A stretch of DNA of 64,000 bases from Dioszegia crocea (GCA_001600615.1 BCKK01000005.1:372001-436000); one strand, 5' to 3'. Shown: positions 23,891-35,780, counted from the first letter of the stretch. The notes: generated from the sequence alone by a model not told the origin. Made by a program: numbers and translations.

Positions 23891-26800
23891 ATGCCTGCTC
23901 AAGAGGCAACGCCGATCCCACTCCATGAGATAGGGCTCAGGCGGTCGTCGACGACTCATTCTGCAGAGAGCACTTCTACACCAACTTTCGCCAAGAAGAA
24001 TGTCCCAAAACATTCATCCGGACGTCTTAAGCGGGCACTGCAGCATCGTTGGTTCCGATGGATAGCGGAAAAAGCGGGTCATTGGAATAATTGGAAGCCC
24101 GTCATTCGGTCTGCAGTAGCTGTGAGTACAGCTTACAGATAATCGCTTACATTGACAGCTCTGGATCTGCTGGGTACTGCAATTAATACCCCAAACTGAA
24201 GCAGCACTCGGCTACGCGGCATGTAAGACTGAATTGCGGGTTGAGAACTGACCGCTAGTCTTCGTGCTTATCGTGACCGTCATAATACCACCTTGGCAGC
24301 CTGTCACCCAAAATTTGGAAGCATACGCAAACCTTCTATGCTTCTGTGCCCTGTCCTGGGCATGGGTAAGGTTTTAGCCTTCGGAAATATCTCACATTCA
24401 CTGATCTATAAGTCTTGCCTGGGCATCTTCATCGCAAATCGAGTCCGAGGGCCGGTGGATGAGGTTAGAGTCGCAGCTGCACAACAGCGATTGTGAGCTT
24501 AATCTGCGTCTGTGATTCGACCTTCTTTGACGATGACAGGGAGTACCTGGCTAGCAATACGCAGGCCTACCAGGAAAGACTAGTATGTCCGTCATGAAGG
24601 GATTTAGCTCAAGAGACAGATCTACGATGGCACATACGTGGACGCTAAAGCCTCTGTGGTATGTGCGGTATTTCTGTGTACGGGGTCGGCGCTCCTCCTC
24701 TGGTACAAGCTTAGGACTCAACCAAGCCCTGCCACAATGTCTCTAGTGCTTGCCTGCATCCTCCTCGATGTGGTACGTGACTGAGCTGATATGTCCCTTT
24801 AAGCGGAAGCTCATACTACAACAGTGCCTAACCACCGCTCACTTCTACCCCACAGCGCAATACGACACTGGCCTGCTATTTTTCATCCCGATGGTCGTCG
24901 CTACAGGCATCTGTATGGCTGCGACCCTCTGCATCTTTCCTGAATCGGTGGGGCACTCGTTCCGCGCCAAATTTCCTGGCGTACTCAATCCGTTATCGAC
25001 CGCGCTGGACTCCATTGAGGCGATCTTTTCGAAATCCAATCATAACCCTCTACCGGAGCATCTTACGGACGCGAATCACCCCGATGTTCTAGCGAGATTG
25101 GACGACTGGGCTGAGGAAGCCAAGACCATCCGGTCTCTGTTATTGTCAAGCCTGGCTGGTGTGGCACCACTTAGAGCTCAGCAACGGTATCTGAAAACCG
25201 ACATCGCCTACAGTCGTTTGTCAGGCGACGACCTCCGCGATGTCTTCGATGCCCTCGCATCTCTTCAAGCTCGGTCCACGGGGCTCGCCTCCTTCTTTGA
25301 CATTTTGGTCAGCAACGCCCGGCATCAACACCTTGATTCTATTGTTCACAATGTTCAACGCGTCATTCAAAGCAGGCCTGCCTCGCGACCGGGTTCGATA
25401 CACAACGGGACTCCCGACCACAGCGAGAACGAGTCTGAGCACTCGGACCACCACGAGCGGTCGTATCTTGCAAAGCATCTCCCGGAATTTATTCACCGTC
25501 GGTCGTCGCCAGCCGGGGTTAGCCATTCACACAAGGGTAGCCACATTTCGCTCATGGATCATTTACGGAAAAGTCAGCAACCCGTAGGAGTCTACGAGAG
25601 TCAACAGTACATGAATCTGGAAAGATCTTTTGACAAGTGAGCAGCGCCATTGGATTCCATTGACGATCAAGACACACTCCGAGCACGCTCGCCCAACTTG
25701 ATGTACTCGCTACATTCAGTCTGAGCTTGGTCCGCGCGTGCATCGCTGGCTTGAAAATAGCGGCAAACTGGTCGAAGGAGGTAGACAAAGTCTCCCGACG
25801 GTCAATCGAAATCGAATTGGAAGCTTTGAAGGTTGCCCTGTCAGATTATCGGACGAATCGGGCAGAGACTGTCAGGCCATTCCGGCACACGTTTGACCCG
25901 AACAGCGCACCGTCTGAACAAGACAAGCGCTTTGTGAGTGTAAGACCGGCCACGCTGATCTTTAGACCCATCATCGAGGTCTCTTCCAGATTTTCTTTGC
26001 TTCGTACCACTTGGTGAGCTTTGTCCCGGACGTTTTAACAAGTAGATGGAATTTTCAGAGGCTTTACTGGCTCTGTTACAATGTATGCAGCAGCTCGATA
26101 CGTCTGCAACGACGCGGAGAATCTGGTATGCAAAGCCATTCAAGCTCTTGGACCACTTTCGCCACTCGCACGTCAATCGGCATGTGACTGATGGCGAAGA
26201 AGGCAATGATAACGATCGTAGGATCCGAGTGGCGGTCGTAGCTTACCATCAGCGGCTTTCAATCCGGTCGTCGACGATGCGCTCGGACAAGCACAAAAGC
26301 GGAATCCCGATTATGTGCCTTTTCAGCAACGAGGAATGCGATTCGTCGCTCGGACAGCTGCGATAGGAGATCTCTCGCACAGCAGGAGCCTTATGTACGC
26401 CATCAAGGCGGGACTCATGACAGCTGTGACGACTCTGCCCGCGTTCTTGATGTACGTATCACGACAGGCAAGGCTTACCCAAGATCATCCGGAAGCTTCT
26501 ACCAGCTAAATAGAGGTGTTTGGGTCACGATAATGAGTCAATTAAGTAGGTTCACACACGGATGTTACTGATCCACAGCGCTTGCGGTATACTCAGTAAG
26601 AGGCTGCTTCGAGTCGGACTGATCCCCCAGGGTGACACTACCTTCGCACTCGTGAAGCGCATCATCGCTACGTTCTGGGGTGGTTTACTGGGTATGCTGG
26701 TGTGGTGAGTTGTTGAGCGGCGAGGTTCAGCGCTTATTTCAGGTATATTGGGTCCGGCTCGGGTAGTGGAAATCCAGTGAGAAGACTTATGCTGATTATA

Positions 26801-28013
26801 TCTAACCCGCAGTATGGCCTCGCTGCGGTTGCTCTAGTGACTTTTCCCGCTGTAATGTTCTTCCGGATTCACTTCCCTTACGGTGTATTGACGGCTATTA
26901 TGGGGCCCGTAACTTTCTGTCTGGTAATTGGATACGTAAGTGATTCTGGAAAGCCCCGAATACTGATATGATTAGTCGTATATCAACGGCAGCTATGTCA
27001 GACTCACCGACGTTACCTGGGGTTGGGACGTCGCATGGCGGCGCTTCGTGACTGTCTCCATAGGAATAACAGTCGCCTGGATCTTTTCGTACCGTGAGCC
27101 ACCCGATACTGCTGTCGCTGTTGCTGATTGAAGTACCTCCGTCCTATTCGGCTAGGAGGGCGATACGGTATTCTCACTCGCAAGCGATCGCAGCCGTCGG
27201 GACTATATTCTGTGACATCTTATCGAATGCCAATGATCCGCATCAACATCTTGCAGAGGACGTTCACATACAGAAAGAATTGCTAGATTGGAGAACGAAA
27301 TTGTCGAAGGTAGGTCAGCTTGTGGATTGGCTGACGGACAGCTGGGTCTTCGACATACACACGCAACTTACGAATACTCTCTGCGTGGTCGGTGGCCCGA
27401 AGATCGGTACAAAGTGAGTCGGTATGAGACGGAGCTTACTATTTCAGGCATTACTGGAAGCGCTTCAGGACACACTCTCGCTTTTGTCCCAACTCCACCA
27501 CGTTCTCAATCAAATGGAATCCCCGTGGCGCAGAGCTGTTCTAGAACGCACGCGGCTGAGCGAGCACGCTTTCTTGGGGGACGTTTTGGCCGTCATTACC
27601 ATGTGCTCCACTGCACTCAAGTCGGAAACTCCTCTACCTCAGATAACGCCTTCGCCACTGGTTTCTAGATTTGTGAGTAGTCAGATAAATTGCTTGAAGC
27701 TGAAGATCAAGCGCCAGGGACATGTCAAGGGTGTAAACATTCCGCATGATGTGTCGGAGGAGCTTCCGTCGCTTGTGACGATTGAAGGTCAGTCTCTAGC
27801 GAAAGCTCTTCTACTACGCCCGCTCTGACTCAACACAGTGCTCGAATCTGACCAATACATGCGCTATGCGCTGGGAATCAGTACCACCTTTTCCCTACTG
27901 GCTCGATTGGACCGCATTGTCGTTATCTGCAAGACGTAAGATTCCTGTTATATCTAGCTGACCAAAGGCTTCTGGGCGAGTCGTACCACATCACAGGCCT
28001 TACTTTTGAATAG
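23891..28013 (+). CDS. Large membrane transporter, fungal ArAE_2 / ER-transporter 6TM N-terminal type
   Basis: About 1,050-1,100 residues in many exons. A basic cytosolic N-terminus (RLKRALQHRWFRWIAEKAGH) leads into clustered hydrophobic helices (LWICWVLQLIP, FVLIVTVIIPPWQPV, LCFCALSWAW). The signature-like YDGTYVDAKASV then precedes VFLCTGSALLLWYKLRTQPS, SLVLACILLDVCLTTAHF and LLFFIPMVVATGICMAATLC. A long His/Ser-rich cytosolic middle follows (HSENESEHSDHHERSY), then a second membrane block (RLMLIISNPQYGLAAVALVT, LRITFPYGVL-like FRIHFPYGVLTAIMG, RRFVTVSIGITVAWIFSY) and a soluble C-terminal domain. This split 6TM + 6TM plan matches fungal proteins annotated as putative ER transporter 6TM / aromatic acid exporter (DUF2421/2422, Bre4-like). 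The substrate is unknown. Stop TAG at 28011-28013. Confidence 0.8.
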
Positions 28014-28464
28014 TTAGATACAGGGATCAAGTTGTACTGCCCTCCCATTCTTATAAATGGGGTGGAAGATCTATCAAATTACCGTTGAGCTCTGACGCCT
28101 CGCTCGTCTGGCACTGCAGCTCCAGCATCGTTTTGTATTCCTCGAAAGAGAACATTGGTTGTCCCTCCTTTATGGTCCTGAGCATGTACTGATATCAGCC
28201 GTAGTGAGAAGTCCAGACTTTGGAATGGTTGGGAGTCTGTCCTATGATCAAAAGCCCTGCACCCCCTCAAATTTTCCACCCAGCCTTGACATCTCGGCGA
28301 TCCACCAAAGCAGGAACAGCACTCGACAGTGTCTCCAAACGGTCAACACCTGGGTCAAGGGTGAAGTCGCGCCACTTTGCGACTCTGAGACCGCCTGTTT
28401 TGATTGGCGTTCCCCGTAACGGCTTCAGCGGCAAGTAAGAATCGAAGCCGCCATCAGCTGCGGA
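28014..28464. other. Intergenic stretch holding a duplicated SEC8 exon fragment
   Basis: 451 bp between the transporter stop and a small predicted gene on the minus strand. Apart from the SEC8-derived segment (28084-28201) I see no gene. Overlapping plus-strand frames from 28159 lack any protein signal. Confidence 0.5.
28084..28201 (-). pseudogene. Duplicated fragment of the last SEC8 exon with its 3' splice site
   Basis: 118 bp here match 29706-29823 with only three differences that I can count. The segment covers the end of the last SEC8 intron (GATATCAG acceptor side) and the coding part from YMLRTIKEGQPMF to ASELN. Homology stops abruptly on both sides. Because intron sequence is included, this is a DNA-level copy, not a retrocopy. 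It lacks the rest of SEC8 and cannot be functional as a gene. Confidence 0.92.
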
Positions 28465-28829
28465 TCAGCGCAAGACGACTCGGTATTTAAGCCTCCCACT
28501 GACCGCATACGATCTCTTTGATGGTCCTGCGGTCCAGAATATACCACCGCTCATCTCCAGGCCTATATGCTTGATCAAGTAGCCTGACACCGAGAGCCCC
28601 AACTTGCTGCTGTGATGCGTCAGCGGATTCACACGGTTCAGCGACAATATGGACATGCCGGAAATTTGTACCCGAGATCGCCCTCAACAAGGACCACTCG
28701 GCCCACCCCACCACCAATCAACCACTCCTCAACAAACCACCCACTCTCACCGATGACTCGACTTGAGTCCGACACGCAATCTCCCAAATGGCCTTCGCCT
28801 GAGCGGATAGTAGGGGCAGTATCATCCAT
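28465..28829 (-). CDS. Possible small hypothetical gene
   Basis: Not recognised. From the ATG at 28829 the frame reads MDDTAPTIRSGEGHLG, FVEEWLIGGGVGRVVLVEGD. A candidate 62-nt intron (GTACAA donor near 28668, CGCTGACGCATCACAG branch and acceptor) joins to SKLGLSVSGYLIKHIGLEMS and ends RLKYRVVLR with stop at 28465, about 101 residues. The branch/acceptor pair is typical of this genome, and the joined frame has a plausible composition, but the unspliced alternative ends after 62 residues. A different frame across the second exon (to 28487) is also open. Small size and lack of a family make this uncertain. Confidence 0.3.
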
Positions 28830-29058
28830 CGTAGATGGAGACTGGCTCTGTCAGTCATCGTTCGAGGGAAGACCAAAAAAAGCAGCCGCAGAAAGACTTA
28901 AACCCACTAAGTGATATCGCGCACAATGAGCTAACTCATGGACGAGGACTACTGAGATATGCAGGATAGCAGCCAAATATCCCGCGTGGAGCTCGCCCAG
29001 TCTAACTCTAGCGATCGCCACGCTTTTCAAGAGCTAATTTCATTCAGCTGATGCACAG

Positions 29059-29595
29059 TCACTGCCCATGAGATACGAGCCGACTGACTTCGTAGTCCAG
29101 CAAGATCTCGCACGGCTTGTCGAAGCCGCCATCTACGTTGGTTGCGGCGTAGGCTGTGGGTAGGGCCCCCAATCCTACAATGAACGTCTCGGCCTCGAGC
29201 CACGATGCCACGCTTTCGATTGTGGCTCGGTCAAGGACGACCTTCGCAGGGTCTAAGCGAGGCGGTAGCTCGTCCTCAATATCGACTCGCCCGTACTCCG
29301 CTGAGCAGATCACGCCGAGAATGTGACGGCCGAGCTGTGTGGATACGATCGAGCGAGCAAGACATATGCACTGCTTGAGACAGGCAGTCTCTACATCGTT
29401 ATCGATGGTGTTACTGCCTCTCGCCTCGGTAAATGAGAAATCGTCTTGGGGCTGATACGGCGTATTGAACAGAGTCGACCGTGCAGCAGAATCGTGGGCA
29501 GCCATGACGGTGAGTGCGTGCAAGTTGGTAAACGTGAGGACGCAGTGGTATAGTTGGAACGCTGAAGTCAACAATTCTGCTAACGGGTCGGACAT
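29059..29595 (-). CDS. Hypothetical protein, 178 residues, single exon
   Basis: Uninterrupted frame from ATG 29595 to the stop at 29059. I do not recognise a family. It begins MSDPLAELLTSAFQLYHCVL, has a helical Cys-containing segment (ETACLKQCICLARSIVSTQL) followed by GRHILGVICSAEYGRVDIED, and ends with CEILLDYEVSRLVSHGQ. It lies only 53 bp downstream of the SEC8 stop on the same strand, so it could be part of the SEC8 3' region or be expressed from a very short promoter. Intron-free structure is unusual among its neighbours. Confidence 0.5.
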   Translation of the reverse strand: MSDPLAELLTSAFQLYHCVLTFTNLHALTVMAAHDSAARSTLFNTPYQPQDDFSFTEARGSNTIDNDVETACLKQCICLARSIVSTQLGRHILGVICSAEYGRVDIEDELPPRLDPAKVVLDRATIESVASWLEAETFIVGLGALPTAYAATNVDGGFDKPCEILLDYEVSRLVSHGQ

Positions 29596-29648
29596 CGGTG
29601 CAGCGAATACGTAATGACCCCCGTGCGGACTAGTGCACAGATATTAAA

Positions 29649-32600
29649 TCACATAGTGGTCCCCTCCCAACCTTCAAACAGCGCGTGTAATTCGATGAGA
29701 TGACTGTTGAGCTCTGACGCCTCGCTCGTCTGGCACTGCAGCTCCAGCATCGTTTTGTATTCCTCGAAAGAGAACATTGGTTGGCCCTCCTTTATGGTTC
29801 TGAGCATGTACTGAGATCAGCCGCGAACCTTCCAAATGACATACCTCTGGACCTCGGGCCCATAAATCCCAGTAAGTCATTGAGCGCGCCAGAATCTCAT
29901 CGCCGCCTTCGATCCCGGTCAGGCACTGCTGGACGGCAAAGATGTTACGCTTGATCTTGTCGACTCCTGCCTCGTTGACGGATTTGATCATCTTGGCGCC
30001 GTGCACGAATTGATAATCGACAAGGTGGTTCAAGCCTCGAAGAATGAATCTTATATAAGCGGGGTTCATCGCTGACGGGTTTTTGGACCTCACGAGCGGT
30101 CCTCGGCAGACAATGTACGATCACTTATTTCTTCCAATTCAATGAGTGTGGAGTTGAGATCCACAACATCGGGGTCCAGTTCGAGCGCACCGGTTGCAAG
30201 GTGGTAATCACCCTGGGGTCAGATGAGTCAAACTAAGACTCAAAACTAAGACTCACAGTCCGCATAGCAGCTCCTAAATTGCACACAACCCTTGCGCGAA
30301 CTTCCAAACGAATAGTATTCAAAACCATCTCTGCTAGTTGTTCATACGTCTGGATGATAGCGTCAAAGCGTCTGGCGTAAGTTGAGATCCTGTACCGGAC
30401 TCACTGCATCATTGCTCGAGTCAGCGGCAGCTTGGGGCCGTCATTGATTGATGTCTAGAGGTCAGTGTTGCCAGGCAATGACTTACTGGTTGTCCATCTT
30501 CTGACTCGATGTCGAGTAATGAGTCGATGAACCACCGCTGATTATTAGTAACCTCCCGCCAGAACGCAGACTCACCAAACTCTCAGCGAGATGTCCAAGG
30601 GCTTCCATTTTTCGAGGAGAGTTGACCAGCTCGGTCTCGTGCAGGGGTTTGCTCATATCGAGTCCAAGCTTGATTTCGCGCTGACACAGTAGGGCTAATT
30701 CGTGCTGATCAGATGGCTACAATCAGCGACATCCTACGACGCACTCACAATGACTGCTTGTATCTCCGACAGCAGCTGTATGACATCTTCACGCTGCGCC
30801 CAAGTGGCCGGTAATGACAGTGAAGAATCTGGTAAAGATGCCAATTCTGACAATCAGCTTTGAATGCTTTGGCTTTACCTTTGAATCGAGTACTGCATTG
30901 CTGATAGTATTGCACAATGACACCGACGATCAATCGACTGTAATTTTCTCGGTGGAACGGCGTCGTCTGTAACATGACACAGAGGTGATGAATCAATGAC
31001 ATGACCCGAGAGCTGGATTTGAGTGGCGGTTTGGTGATCTCGCTCGCAAGTCGTCTGTCGATCTGGAAGGCATCATACCCAGACACGGCCTGTTGGAAAG
31101 ACGCCGTCACTCTTTCGTCGAGTTGCGGCAAGAATACTTTGACAACAAAGTCCTCCAGTACCGTGCTGAACGACCCAATCTCGTCCTGGAATCCGGGCGG
31201 TATTATGCGCTCGGCGCGCTCGATGAATGCTAGGGTCGGCTGGAATAGGGTTGAAACGTTGAATGCGTTTGGGGGAATGAGGTTGCGATGTTTCACCGAG
31301 AATCGATCATCGGACGTGTCGCCCTGCATGACATTTTGAGCGTCTTGCAGTGCGACCAAGCCGGGAACCGAAGTCTTGAGGACTTTTTGTAGTGAATCAA
31401 AGTCCCGCTCGTGGCCGCGAGCGTCGGTATTGCCGAATTTGAATAGTTGCTGATGTCAGTTTAGTCGACATGAAACTTACTCGCTGCTTGTCCCGAGCGA
31501 GTTTGCCATCTCTTATAATCTCGTTCAAAGACATATATTGCAAAGTCTCCGAGCCGACCGCACCGTCATCCGTGAGATAGTTGCGCAACATAGTCCGCAC
31601 CTACATCAGCAATGTCGTCAGTCACACTCACCTCTGCCTGCATTGGTTTATAAATTTCGACGACCGGCACGCGCAGAGTAGCGGCCCCTTTGAGTGTGAC
31701 ATCGCGGAAGTCTCGACGCTATCTTCAGTGCTGTTGTCGCCTCGACTCACAGATGATATCCACCGTGCGACCTCGTATGCGACACGATGGCCTTCCAGAA
31801 CGGCCACCAATTTTGAATACAGAGTCCAAAACAGATCGCGCAGTATGGCAGCGTGATGCGGGGGACCGATGACGTCTAGGGATAGAGCGAGGATGGTGCT
31901 GCCAGGAGCGGTCGACCGCTGTGGATCGGTACTGGCAGCTTCCTCCCTTCGCTGCTCGACTCGGCTATCCACCTCGTCCAGCGTAGATTCCACTAGTGCG
32001 TGTATTTCGCTTCCTGCGCGCTGCACTAGACGCTCCATGGCAATGCCGAGCCTTCCGAGGACTGCCAATGCCTCCAGCACGACTTCGATGTATGAGAATG
32101 ACTCTACCTCGGGACTGTTGATTTCTCCTCCGGCATCGGCAATGGAAGCTAAGGATGAGCTAGACCCAGCTTGCCCCATGCCTTGAGATCGACGGACTGG
32201 CACAGTCTCGCCTTCCTGATACTCCAACATGGGGTTTTGGTTGGACTTGCTTGCAAGTGCTGTAGTGTACCGAGCCCACGCTGGGTCTTGATCGGATGAT
32301 GTGGTGTCGAACTCGGGTACTTTCAATCAGTTTGTTTGATATACTTCACTTACGTCCTTGTTGTCCTGGGGTGTACGCCTGCCATCTGGAATCGCTGTAA
32401 AATGTCTTTAGGTAAATGTGACTGTGCAACTCGTCCACCAAGATGTCCGTCAGAGTCTATGATCAGCAAGGTCGATACTGCACTCACTGTTTCTTGCGAT
32501 TTGAAGTAAGCTCTAAGGTCCGACAATGCCCCCAGCTCCCCCACATCAGACCTATTGATGGTCTTCAGGCTGCGAACGAGCAATACTGCAGCTTGAAGAA

Positions 32601-33655
32601 AGCGCTTATCCCCAATGAGTGACTCCAGACGATCAGGGACCTGCTTCAAGTTGTCACTGGAATCAGCTCCTTAAACCTACTACTCACATCGTGTCAAGTA
32701 TCGCAAGCATATCTCGCACCATCCGTTCTCTTGCCCTTATTCCAGCCAACTCGCCCTTGCCCTTTCCTGCAAACCCATCCCTTGCCTCTGTCAACTCTGC
32801 TTTCGATCTGCGCACCTGCTCCTGGGCGCGGCCAAGGGTGGTCAAGAACGTAGCATGGCCGGGCAGGGACGCTGCGAAGGTTTGGAAATGCGCTTGGACC
32901 GCGGCCTGGAGAGCGGATGACAGGGCTTCGTTGAGTCGCAGGAATGATGATAGAGGTGGATGTTTCGGAGCTGATTGTGAAAGTAAAGAGAGGGCGAGGG
33001 TAGAGGGGGAAAAGTCCGACTCGAGGATGAATGGCCAGTCCTTTTTGATTTTGCGCAAGACCACATCGATGTCTCCAAATTCGCTCCCGTCTGGAGTCTC
33101 GAGATCCCAAGTCTCCTGCCTCTGTGGAGTCGGCCGCCTAGCATCTGAGCGAGGTGGACGTCTCATAGGATCCTCCTTTTGCCTTCCGGCTGCCATGAAT
33201 GCACCGACGACATTCCTCAACTTGTCTCCGCTCGGTGCCGGCACCATGGCCGCAGCTTGTCGGACATCGGTAGTCTGTTGCCGGAGCTGTGACCGCTGGG
33301 TGCGATCAGCCGCAAACGGATCAGAGAATAGCGCCGTGCTAGGGGAATCCTGAGCCGGGGATACGACTGTTGGTGAGCCATAGTCCATCGACGTTGTAGA
33401 CGGCCGGCGAAGATCTTGTGTCACAAGTGGGCGCAATTGTTGACGCTGAGCCGGGGCCTCTGGGACTCTTGGTGGTTCCCTCAGCCTAGATCTGGCTGGG
33501 CGAGCGGGACTACTCCCCGAGGGAGAGTTGTCTTCCACCGTCCTCGCTCCTGGAGCAGCGGCCCTGGAACTTGTGGGTGGAGCATCATATGCCGAGGCAA
33601 GGGGTTGAGGGTTGGAGATTTTGTATCTGGATGATGGCGGTTGGCGGGAGGACAT
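29649..33655 (-). CDS. SEC8: Exocyst complex component Sec8 (EXOC4)
   Basis: Subunit of the octameric exocyst that tethers secretory vesicles to the plasma membrane at bud tips and septa. The start is the ATG at 33655 (a longer frame upstream uses only a non-ATG codon). A Pro/Ser/Arg-rich N-terminal extension precedes the conserved core: DIDVVLRKIKKDWPFILE, GHATFLTTLGRAQEQVRRSK, then VPDRLESLIGDKRFLQAAVL, LLVRSLKTINRSDVGELGAL and DLRAYFKSQE, the Sec8 N-terminal signature. Further on are LFWTLYSKLVAVLEGHRVAY, ERIIPPGFQDEIGSF and YIRFILRGLNHLVDYQFV. The last exon (YMLRTIKEGQPMF to HALFEGWEGTTM) was partly duplicated at 28084-28201. About fifteen short introns. Domain order and length agree with fungal Sec8. 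Confidence 0.94.
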
Positions 33656-34297
33656 GCTGAGAGGGGTGTGAGTGATGATCGGCAAGGCTTTGCGATAGAT
33701 GTGAACCCAGCTATGTGTATCTGAGCTTCTACTTAGTTGCGGCTGCACTCAGCAAGCAAGGCACCGACCGCTGCTCCGATACGTAATCAATCTTACATAA
33801 TTCGGATATCGCCGAACGGAGACGGGGTGAAACGCGTTTCAGGCACGGAACGAGCCAGGGTCACGCCGACGCGTCTGTCTATCGGTGTTTCAGGAAGATT
33901 TCCAGGGTCCATCCTTGAAAGTGGTGTAATAATGCAGGGAACGGGGGAGAAGAGGGGCAGAGAAGGGAGCCGCAGAGATCATGCCAAGACATCCATGTCT
34001 TTCAGTGGGCCAAAGGCACGCACTCCAAGTACTCGTAACTCGTAATGGGTGGAGCTAAAAGGTACAGGTTCGGTTTCATATAAAAACGCATGTGGTCCTT
34101 TTCTTCTCTTACCGTCCTCTTTTCCCGTCTAATCTACCCCTAACGATCAGAACCTACCTCCTATCCTACCTCCCTCTCCTTCACGACCACAGCAAAGAGC
34201 CGGCCTCTTGCAATTCACACTCCTCAACTCCATCACCGACACGACTTCTTGACGCGTTTCATCCTGCCACTCACTTTCTTTCCTTGACGACTGCATC
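33656..34297. promoter_or_regulatory. Divergent region of SEC8 and the AA14 gene, with TATA-like element
   Basis: 642 bp between divergent starts. TATAAAAA at 34079-34086 lies about 210 bp before the AA14 ATG and is the clearest TATA-like box in the window. It is followed by a long C/T-rich leader (CTTTTCTTCTCTTACCGTCC and similar), common before highly transcribed fungal genes. No further motif was seen on the SEC8 side. Confidence 0.5.
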
Positions 34298-35519
34298 ATG
34301 ATTAAACCTATCCTCTCCCTCGCGACCGTTGCCTTCTTCTCCAGCTATGTTCCACAAGTCGCCGGTCATATGGCCATGTGGAGTCCTTCGATGTATGGCT
34401 TTGGCGACTCTTACGAGCCCGTCACGCCTCTGGCCAATAAGCCATTCGATCAATGGGTACGTCCTTTGTCTCGGATCGAGCTTACAATCAGTGGTTCCAT
34501 GGGTACGCGAACGATAAACCCAACCAGGTCATGTCCATCACTCCGGGCCAAAACCTCAACATTGAAATCGCCTGCTCCAAATCCTACTCTACATTCGGCA
34601 ACTCCCCCAACCGCGATGGATGTCCCGCTGACTCTGGGTCGTTCCACGCGGGTGGCGGTACAGGCTCTGGTGCCGGCTGGTCCGGTAACAGTGACTCAAA
34701 TCTTATGGGCTGTGCCCTTGCCATCGCTCCCAAAAGCCGCGCGTCCGATGTCCGACCCGAGGACTTTGTCGTAATGTCTGTGCAAGAGAACTGCGTGCGA
34801 CAGCGTGACACCCCCTTTGCCATCCCTGCCAACCTCCCCTCATGTCCTGATGGCGAGTGCACGTGTGCCTGGTTCTGGCAAGGGAAGAACAGTGCAGCTG
34901 AGATGTACATGATTGGATTCGTGAGTGTTTTCACAACGCTTCAGCTGACCAACAGCGCTGCAAAGTTGAAAACGGCGTCGCGTCAGCCTGGCCTTCCCCC
35001 GCAAAGCCTAAGCGCGGAGCGATCTCAGGTCCTACCCAGCCCATGTACTGGGCGAACGATCGCTCAAACCTGGACTACTCCCCAGGCTACGACGACAGAC
35101 CATCGTACAACTCCAAATTCGGTTGGTCCAACGGCGCTCAGACTTCGGCCTTCGGCGCGGGCGGCGGTGGCGGTAACGCTGTCAACGGTGGAACCACTAG
35201 TACCACTCGCGCCGCTGGTAACGGCAACATCTCCACCACCACTCGATCGACTCCATCTACATCTACGCAATGGCAGAACGACGAGTCGAGCTCCTCATCC
35301 AGGCGTCGCAACCGCACCTCCACCAGCAGCCAAGCTTCCCCCACCACCACGAGTAGCGACAGCCGCCCCACTCAGTGGAATGAGCATCTGGCCCAACCCG
35401 ATGACCCCGTAGTCACCTCCTCCTCCTCTGCCCCTACCCCGCCCACTCCACCCATGCCGCAGAAGACCAAGGTCTGCCGCCGGGGTCACCTGAAGAGGCG
35501 GAGCAGGAATCACGTTTAG
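34298..35519 (+). CDS. AA14-type lytic polysaccharide monooxygenase (secreted copper enzyme)
   Basis: Three exons (34298-34456, 34492-34920, 34956-35519) encode 383 residues. A signal peptide (MIKPILSLATVAFFSSYVP QVAG) is followed by a His that becomes the mature N-terminus, the first half of the copper histidine brace: HMAMWSPSMYGFGD. AA14 hallmarks follow: FDQWWFHGYANDKPN, a CPADSGSFHAGGG block, GCALAIA, VRPEDFVVMSVQENCV, PDGECTCAWFWQGKN, and PMYWANDRS. Cysteine spacing and the PEDF.V.S...C / C.CAWFW pattern match what I remember of the Pycnoporus AA14 enzymes, reported to act on xylan-coated cellulose. The C-terminus is a Gly and then Ser/Thr-rich linker ending in a strongly basic tail (RRGHLKRRSRNHV), with no carbohydrate-binding module or GPI signal visible. 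A TATA-like box lies upstream. Confidence 0.9.
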
Positions 35520-35780
35520 GGGGTGGTATGATTTGGGGATTTCAATGTTTTTCTTTTTTGGGCGTAGAGATTATTTTACGACCTGTATACGACCCTTTAC
35601 GATGGTGGGCTGTGCTCGCCGCTCCCAGGTGGAGTTTACTTGATAGTTATGCATTTCCGCCGGCGGTGTGCAAATGTGTCTCTCCTGGAGCATCTCTGTA
35701 GCGATCGCAATCGCCACGCCCTGGTCATCCACGGAAATAGACATGTCCGCTACCAAACCTGACCGTCAACCTAAGATATT

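Noticed and set aside
28487..28717. Alternative minus-strand frame reading HVHIVAEPCESADASQQQ and ending CGQWEA
   Set aside because: It has a believable composition but no ATG and no acceptor in the right phase that I could find. The spliced reading ending at 28465 fits the intron rules better; neither is certain.
33656..33748. Longer N-terminus for Sec8 starting near 33748
   Set aside because: The extension begins with a non-ATG codon. The first ATG in frame is at 33655 and gives a plausible protein.
35571..35756. 61-codon minus-strand frame downstream of the RBM5-like gene
   Set aside because: It could be a tiny gene, but it fits the probable 3' UTR of the RBM5-like gene and of the convergent AA14 gene, and has no recognisable feature.
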